NCBI GenBank assembly: GCA_025757745.1
Contig: CP107217.1
Span: 1,984,001 to 2,048,000, forward strand
From: Coriobacteriaceae bacterium
Lineage (GTDB): Bacteria; Actinomycetota; Coriobacteriia; Coriobacteriales; Coriobacteriaceae
Direction of reading: 5' to 3'
Length of the DNA: 64,000 nt
Every line of letters begins with the position of its first letter. The first letter of the stretch is position 1. The position numbers and the translations under genes are program-made. This document shows positions 58,746 through 64,000 of the stretch, piece after piece. The notes under the pieces were generated by a model. That model was not told the DNA's origin. It saw nothing but the letters and a program-made list of their open reading frames with translations, and ran no database searches.

Positions 58746-61337
58746 CTACTTGTCGGCGGCTGCCTTCTTGGTGGTCGATTTCTTGGACGTCGTCTTTTTC
58801 GCCGTCGTCTTCTTGGCAGCAGTCTTCTTTGCTGCCGTGGTTTTCTTCGCCGTGGTCGCCTTGGTCGCAGTCTTGCGACCGCGGGTGGGCTTCTTCTCCT
58901 TGGTCGGGCAGTCCATGTTCACGCAGATGCGCCACGGGCCGCGCGCGGTGTTGACCACCACGATGGGGGCGCCGCACTCGGGGCAGGTCTCGCCCGTCGC
59001 CTCGAGCTTGCCACGCGCCGGCAGCGGATAGCTCACGCCGCAGTCGTCATAGTTGGTGCAGCGGATAAAGCGCTTGCCGCTCTTCTCGCTCTTGTGTGCG
59101 ATCAGGTCGCCATGGCGTCCTGCCTCGGCGCACACCTTGCACTCGCCCACCTTAAGGTCAGGCTCGTAGTTGGTGGGGCATGTGGGGTTCACGCAGATCT
59201 CGAAAGCCTTTTGGCGGAACGGCTGGCACTTAATGCGCGGCGCACCGCATTCGGGGCACACAGCAGCCTCGCCCTCGAGCGGGCTCACCTTGACGCCGCT
59301 CGGCACCGGATAGGTCACGTCGCAGTCGGGCCAGCCCATGCAGCCGATAAAGCTGCCGCGGGTCTTGGCACTCGTCTTCATAACCAAGTCCTTGCCGCAC
59401 TTGGGGCAGGCACCCACGCGCGCATCGGCCGTGACGGCGTCGCTGATGGCATCGCCCAGCTCCTGCGTATGCTTGAGCAGCTCGTCGAGCACGCCGGCCA
59501 GCAGCGCGCGCGAGTGCGTCACGACATGCTCTTCGGTGTCCTCGCCGCGTTCCACGCGGGTCATGTCGCCGTCGAGCTCGCTGGTCATATCGGGGCTCGT
59601 GATGCGCGGGGCAAACTGGGACAGTGCGTCGATGATGGCGATACCCAGCTGGCTCGGCTCCACGGGATCGTTTTTAAGGTAGCGCACGGCGTACAGACGC
59701 TCGATGATGCTCGCGCGCGTGGACTTGGTGCCCAGGCCGCGCTTTTCCATCTCCTGCACGAGCTTGCCCTGGCTGTAGCGTGCGGGCGGCTCGGTCTGCT
59801 TGGCCTCGAGCTTAATGTCGAACACGTCGACCGTATCGCCCTGCTCCAGCGGCGGCATCTGCTCGTCGCGCTTGAGTCCATACGGATACGCCTCGCGGAA
59901 ACCCGGGGTCACGAGCACATCGCCCGAAGCCACGAACGGCTCACCATTGACGTCGAGCTCGAGCTTGGTGTTCTCGATGGTCGCGGGACCCATGAGCGTT
60001 GCCAGGAAGCGACGGGCGATGAGGTCGTAGAGCTTGCGCTGGCCACCGTCGAGCGCGGACGGATCGCCCTCGCCCGTGGGATAGATAGGCGGGTGGTCGG
60101 TGGTCTCGACCTTGCCGCGCGTGGGCTTCATGGGACCGGCGAGCACCTTTTTGCACACGGGCGCCAGCGCCGGGTTGATCTTTGCCAGGTCGCTCACCAC
60201 GGCGCCCAGGTCGAGCGTCGCAGGGTACACGGTATTGTCGACACGCGGGTAGCTGATGAGGCCCGCCATGTAGAGGGACTCGGCGATGCGCATGGTACGC
60301 GCAGGCGAGATGCCCTCGGCCGCGGCGGCAGCCTGCAGCGAGGTGGTCGCAAACGGCGTGGGCGGCTGCTGCTTACGCGAGCGCTTGGTCACCGCGGCAA
60401 CGGTCGCCGTCGTAGCGCCGTCAACGTGGCCGTACGCTGTCTCGGCAGCATCCTTGTCGGTAAAGCGTGCCGTCTTGTGCGCAATCTTAAAGCGGTCGTC
60501 CTCGGCAGCACCCTGCGCGGCGCCCATGCCACGGATCTGCCAATAGTCCTCGGGCACAAACGCCATGCGCTCGCGCTCGCGCTCGACCACCAGGGCAAGC
60601 GTCGGCGTCTGCACGCGGCCGGCGGAACGCACGTTGCCAAAACCGCCAAACTTGGCGAGTGTTAGGTAGCGCGTGAGCACCGCGCCCCAGATGAGGTCGA
60701 TGTGCTGACGGCTCTCGCCGGCGTCGGCCAGGTTCTGGTCGAGCGAGACGAGATTATCGAAGGCCTGCGTGATCTCGGCCTTGGTAAACGAAGAATACTG
60801 GGCGCGGGCGACCGGCAGGTCGGGCGCAACCTCGCGCACCTTGTTGAGGGCGTCCGAACCGATCAGCTCGCCCTCGCGATCGAAGTCCGTAGCGATGATG
60901 ACGCTGTCGGACTTCTTGGCAAGGTTCTTGAGCGAACGAATGAGCTCCTTCTCGGCCGGTAGCTTAATGACGGGCGCCCAGGTGAGATAGGGCAGGCTCT
61001 CGAGCTTCCAGCCCTTGATGGAGATGCCATCGGCAAGAAACGGCTTGCGCTTGGTGTCGTAGGGCGGACGTGCCAGGCCATCGGGTATGTCGGCCGGCAG
61101 CATCTCGCCGTCCTCGGTGACCGAATACCAGCCCAGCTTTTTATCGAACAGCACGCTGTCACAAAAATCGGGCGCGAGGATGTGACCGGCAAGGCCGATC
61201 GTCACGCACTCCTCGCCCTTCCACTCAAAACGGTAGATGGCGGTGTTGTACACCTTGTCCTTTTTGGGCTTACCCGTGGACAGACGCTCGGCGATCTGAC
61301 GCGCGGCGTCGTTTTTCTCGGCGATGATGAGCTTCAA
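58746..61337 (-). CDS. topA: DNA topoisomerase I (type IA, archaeal-like)
   Basis: The 863-residue enzyme relaxes negative supercoils. It has TOPRIM MKLIIAEKNDAARQ and ATDFDREGELIG, and the catalytic tyrosine in GLISYPRVDN. The core resembles archaeal TopA/TopIII more than E. coli TopA. Four C-terminal zinc-ribbon units follow (about 645-830, beginning ACPKCGKDLVM), then a Lys/Thr/Ala tail of about 45 residues comparable to actinobacterial TopA tails. The start is TTG behind GGAG. Confidence 0.92.
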   Translation of the reverse strand: MKLIIAEKNDAARQIAERLSTGKPKKDKVYNTAIYRFEWKGEECVTIGLAGHILAPDFCDSVLFDKKLGWYSVTEDGEMLPADIPDGLARPPYDTKRKPFLADGISIKGWKLESLPYLTWAPVIKLPAEKELIRSLKNLAKKSDSVIIATDFDREGELIGSDALNKVREVAPDLPVARAQYSSFTKAEITQAFDNLVSLDQNLADAGESRQHIDLIWGAVLTRYLTLAKFGGFGNVRSAGRVQTPTLALVVERERERMAFVPEDYWQIRGMGAAQGAAEDDRFKIAHKTARFTDKDAAETAYGHVDGATTATVAAVTKRSRKQQPPTPFATTSLQAAAAAEGISPARTMRIAESLYMAGLISYPRVDNTVYPATLDLGAVVSDLAKINPALAPVCKKVLAGPMKPTRGKVETTDHPPIYPTGEGDPSALDGGQRKLYDLIARRFLATLMGPATIENTKLELDVNGEPFVASGDVLVTPGFREAYPYGLKRDEQMPPLEQGDTVDVFDIKLEAKQTEPPARYSQGKLVQEMEKRGLGTKSTRASIIERLYAVRYLKNDPVEPSQLGIAIIDALSQFAPRITSPDMTSELDGDMTRVERGEDTEEHVVTHSRALLAGVLDELLKHTQELGDAISDAVTADARVGACPKCGKDLVMKTSAKTRGSFIGCMGWPDCDVTYPVPSGVKVSPLEGEAAVCPECGAPRIKCQPFRQKAFEICVNPTCPTNYEPDLKVGECKVCAEAGRHGDLIAHKSEKSGKRFIRCTNYDDCGVSYPLPARGKLEATGETCPECGAPIVVVNTARGPWRICVNMDCPTKEKKPTRGRKTATKATTAKKTTAAKKTAAKKTTAKKTTSKKSTTKKAAADK

Positions 61338-61391
61338 AAGAGGCTCCTATCTCGTATCTCTGCGGCTACGCCCGCCCGTATGGCGGCCGAC

Positions 61392-62075
61392 TTACGCCCT
61401 TGCTTGCTCAATCTGCCCGATGAGCCAATCGCACCAGGCATCCATGCCCTCGCCCTTGCGCGCGCTCACGGCAAACCGCGGCGCCTGCGGATTGAGGTCA
61501 TCGAGTGTCTTAGTATACCTATCCATGTCAAAATCGAAAGCCGCGGCCACATCGACCTTGTTGAGCAGCTGTGCGCCGGCGTGCTGGAAGATGCCCGGGT
61601 ACTTGATGGGCTTGTCGTCGCCCTCGGGCACCGAGAGGATCATTATGGACAGGTTCTCGCCCAGGTCAAAGTCGACTGGGCAGACCAGGTTACCCACGTT
61701 TTCGATAAAGATGACGTCGATGTTTTCCAGACCCACAGCCTGGTCGAAGGCATCAACGGCCTCCATGATCATGTTACCCTCGAGGTGGCACAGGCCGCCC
61801 GTGTTGATCTGGATGGCGGGCATGCCGGCTTCCTTCATGGTGATGGCGTCGACGTCCGAGGCGATATCGCCTTCGATGACGGCGCAGCGCAAGCCGACCT
61901 TGTCGCGCAGGCGCTCGTTGGTGCCCAGAATCGTTGTTGTCTTACCCGAGCCGGGGCTCGACAAGACATTGATCACATAGGTGTTTGTCTCTTTAAATCG
62001 CTGTCGCAGCTGATCTGCCAGGCGCTCATTGCGCGACAGGATCGGCGACGCGATATCAATCGTTTTCTCGGCCAT
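61392..62075 (-). CDS. hypB: Hydrogenase/urease nickel-incorporation GTPase HypB
   Basis: The 227-residue SIMIBI GTPase has P-loop SSPGSGKTT, EGDIASDVDA, NTGGLCHLEG (Ni/Zn site with Cys-His) and NKVD for guanine. It lacks the N-terminal His-rich nickel store. It inserts nickel into hydrogenase large subunits together with HypA, encoded 50 bases upstream. AAGGAG precedes the ATG. No hydrogenase genes are in the window, so the target lies elsewhere. Confidence 0.94.
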   Translation of the reverse strand: MAEKTIDIASPILSRNERLADQLRQRFKETNTYVINVLSSPGSGKTTTILGTNERLRDKVGLRCAVIEGDIASDVDAITMKEAGMPAIQINTGGLCHLEGNMIMEAVDAFDQAVGLENIDVIFIENVGNLVCPVDFDLGENLSIMILSVPEGDDKPIKYPGIFQHAGAQLLNKVDVAAAFDFDMDRYTKTLDDLNPQAPRFAVSARKGEGMDAWCDWLIGQIEQARA

Positions 62076-62128
62076 ACTCGGCGCTCCTTACTTCTACCAT
62101 TTATACCCCGTCCCCAGTGGCTGGCGGG

Positions 62129-62485
62129 TTAATCGTCGGGGGTTTCGATTTCGATACTGGCGATGTCGAGTTCGCGGCCGTGCAGCAGGCGCACGTTGGC
62201 GCCGCCACATTGAGGGCAGCGGCAATGGAAACGGTCGTGATCGAAGACCTCGCCGCAGTCCAGACACTCGCTTTGTGGATGGACCTCCTCCACGGCAAGC
62301 TCGCAGCCGCGCGTGAGCGGGTCCTCGTCGCGAAATGTCTCCCACGCAAAGTCGAGTGCCTCGCGCACGACCTCGGTCATATCCCCGATGCGCAGCGTTA
62401 CCAAAACGGCGCGCAAGGCCCCCGCCCCACGCGCCGCGCGAATCACTGTATCGAGTATGCCGTTGACAATGCCAACCTCGTGCAT
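62129..62485 (-). CDS. hypA: Nickel-binding metallochaperone HypA
   Basis: The 118-residue protein starts with the nickel-binding MHE and carries a zinc site with two CxxC pairs (ECLDCGEVF, CRCPQCGG). It gives nickel to HypB and then to hydrogenase. GAGGAG precedes the ATG; the gene begins seven bases after tatC stops. The four genes tatA/B, tatC, hypA and hypB are closely spaced, which fits export of folded Ni-Fe hydrogenase by Tat. Confidence 0.93.
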   Translation of the reverse strand: MHEVGIVNGILDTVIRAARGAGALRAVLVTLRIGDMTEVVREALDFAWETFRDEDPLTRGCELAVEEVHPQSECLDCGEVFDHDRFHCRCPQCGGANVRLLHGRELDIASIEIETPDD

Positions 62486-62491
62486 ACCGAT

Positions 62492-63286
62492 TTACTCCTC
62501 GTCGTCCTCTTCGTCGTCCGAAAACAGGTCCAGACGGCTCACAAACAAGCCCTCCTTGCCCTCGCGCGCGGTAATGACCACACGGGCGATGGCAAGCGAA
62601 ATCTCGTAGAGCGAGAGCAGGGCACCATACATGAGGCCCAACGTAACGGGCGAGCCGTCGGGCGTAATCACAGCCGAGCCCACAAGCAGGCCAACGTATA
62701 CATAACGCCAGGCACCGCGGAAAGCAGCGTAGGACACGATGTGGAAGACGGACAGGTAGAAGATGATGAGCGGCAGCTCAAACGCCACGCCAAAGCCGAT
62801 CATAAAGAGCAGCTCCATGTTGACGTAGTTCTCCAGATCGGGCAGCGCCGTAGCAACGGCCGAGGTCTCGCCGATGAGCCACTCAAAGCCCGCGGGAATG
62901 ATGATGAAGTAGCAAAAGATGGCGCCCAGGAAGAACAGCACCGTCGAGGCGAGTACCGTGGGCACGACCCACTTGCGTTCGTTGGGGCGAAGCGCCGGCA
63001 GGAAAAACGCCAGAATCTGCCAGATGATCATGGGCGTGCACATGACAACGGCCATCTTGATGGCCAACGAGAAGCGCAAGCCAAAGCCGCCGAGCGTGGT
63101 GGTGATGTAAAACTTACCGTCCGGCACAAAGGAGCGAATGGGGTCTTCCAGAATGTCGAGCACCACAGGCGTGGCGAAATACAGCACGATGGCGGCGGCA
63201 AACACCGACACGACCACGATGGTCAGGCGGCGACGGAGCTCTCCCAGGTGATCAAAGAGCGGCATACGCGCAGGTCCGATAGGCAT
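62492..63286 (-). CDS. tatC: Sec-independent translocase TatC
   Basis: The 264-residue protein has six membrane helices and the family signature near the start, MPLFDHLGELRRRL, with the conserved Glu/Leu-Arg-Arg contact for twin-arginine signals; YFIIIPAGFEWL is the second. The last 10 residues are acidic. It binds Tat signals and recruits TatA. GGGAGG precedes the ATG, which overlaps the TatA/B stop (TAATG). Confidence 0.94.
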   Translation of the reverse strand: MPIGPARMPLFDHLGELRRRLTIVVVSVFAAAIVLYFATPVVLDILEDPIRSFVPDGKFYITTTLGGFGLRFSLAIKMAVVMCTPMIIWQILAFFLPALRPNERKWVVPTVLASTVLFFLGAIFCYFIIIPAGFEWLIGETSAVATALPDLENYVNMELLFMIGFGVAFELPLIIFYLSVFHIVSYAAFRGAWRYVYVGLLVGSAVITPDGSPVTLGLMYGALLSLYEISLAIARVVITAREGKEGLFVSRLDLFSDDEEDDEE

Positions 63287-63855
63287 TACTCATCGCCTCC
63301 CTTCGGGGCGTCGGCGGCAACGGTGTCGTCCTCGGCCTCGAGCTCGCGAGCGAGCTGGTCGACGACGGCCTTGCGCTTGCGGGGACGACGGGCGTAGAGA
63401 TCGGCCGTCGTGGGCTCTGCCGGCTCGGGCCCGGGCTCCGGCTCTGCAGCAGGTTCGGGCTCGGCGGCAGCAGGCTCGGCCTTGGCGGGCTCGGCACCCT
63501 CGGCCTCAGGCTCCTCGGTGGTACCCTCGCTTGCGGCCTTCTCGGCGGCAAGGCGGGCACGGCGCTCGGCAAAGGTCTCCTTCTTTGCGGGCGCAGCCGT
63601 CTCGACGGCATCCTCGTCCGCATCGGAATCATCATCGACGGCAGCCTTCTTGGGCTTGACCGGGGCCGACGCGGCCTCGCTTACCGGGTCGATGATCTCG
63701 GACTGAACAACGGCCGTCATCTTTTCCTGCGTCTCGCGGAACTGACGGATGGCACGGCCGATCGTACGGCCCATCTGCGGGAGCTTATCCGGGCCAAACA
63801 GCAAAAAGCCGAAGACCACGATGATCGCGAGCTCACCCTCTCCAATACCAAACAC
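63286..63855 (-). CDS. TatA/TatB translocase protein with long acidic tail
   Basis: The 189-residue protein has the short N-terminal membrane helix and hinge (FGIGEGELAIIVVFGFLLFG, PDKLPQMG), then an amphipathic helix. Length and the extended Pro/Glu/Ala tail (about 60-165) favour a TatB-like role, but a single TatA/E/B protein may do both jobs. GTG at 63855 with GGAGG five bases upstream is the best start. It leads the tat-hyp gene run; 63901-64000 shows nothing else. Confidence 0.88.
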   Translation of the reverse strand: MFGIGEGELAIIVVFGFLLFGPDKLPQMGRTIGRAIRQFRETQEKMTAVVQSEIIDPVSEAASAPVKPKKAAVDDDSDADEDAVETAAPAKKETFAERRARLAAEKAASEGTTEEPEAEGAEPAKAEPAAAEPEPAAEPEPGPEPAEPTTADLYARRPRKRKAVVDQLARELEAEDDTVAADAPKGGDE

Positions 63856-64000
63856 ACATACCTCCAAGGCTCGATGTGAGTCGAGCCCGCACCGCGCCAT
63901 TCGGCCGGAACTCGTCTATTCATTCGGTCAAGTATAGCGCCCGGACGCCAAAACGTCCGAGCGCATCACAAACATATGCCAAACGGCACGCCCTTTTGGG

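Overview
The window looks like a chromosomal segment of a gut Coriobacteriia (Actinobacteria), most likely Collinsella or a close relative. This is inferred from high-GC coding, the density of sugar phosphotransferase (PTS) genes, an archaeal-type topoisomerase I with a lysine-rich tail, a long-form HPF, and Shine-Dalgarno-led operons closed by strong hairpin terminators. No 16S gene is present, so the genus is not proven.

Layout. 1-2396: an unknown membrane protein, a 222-bp palindromic repeat, and one complete plus one partial IS200-type element. 2462-15194: a lactose-type sugar region with a stand-alone PTS EIIA and two paralogous modules, each a LacI regulator divergent from an EIICB permease and a GH1 6-phospho-beta-galactosidase; a DeoR regulator and an aldose 1-epimerase follow. 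The first permease is split by a 481-bp tandem duplication that shifts the frame. 15521-16003: an orphan mannose-family EIIB whose phosphorylated histidine is replaced by tyrosine.

16161-31362: tRNA-Thr(CGT) and a 15.1-kb integrative mobilizable element bounded by 50-bp direct repeats of the tRNA 3' half. It carries integrase, excisionase-like protein, DnaB-like ATPase, MobC-like protein, coupling protein and a divergent relaxase, IS21/ISL3 debris, and a cargo cluster resembling a new RiPP (ribosomally made, post-translationally modified peptide) pathway: an RRE-acetyltransferase fusion, a radical SAM enzyme, a small Cys-free peptide, a small membrane protein and an ABC exporter.

31566-41621: a minus-strand amino-sugar region fitting N-acetylgalactosamine/galactosamine use (mannose-family PTS IIA-YajC-IIB-IIC-IID, GntR regulator, AgaS, NagA, tagatose-6-phosphate kinase, LacX-type epimerase, YhcH), with a remnant of a second nagA. 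Tagatose-6-phosphate kinase could serve both this route and the lactose route; no tagatose-bisphosphate aldolase or galactose-6-phosphate isomerase lies in the window.

42253-64000: mostly housekeeping genes on the minus strand: a membrane-anchored SurA-like protein, isocitrate dehydrogenase operon, DegV, long HPF, a solute-binding lipoprotein, a DUF559-like protein, ComF, RicT/PSP1, HolB, Tmk, an IS3-family insertion, a zinc-ribbon membrane protein, topoisomerase I, HypB, HypA, TatC and TatA/B. Several palindromic repeat families punctuate the intergenic regions.
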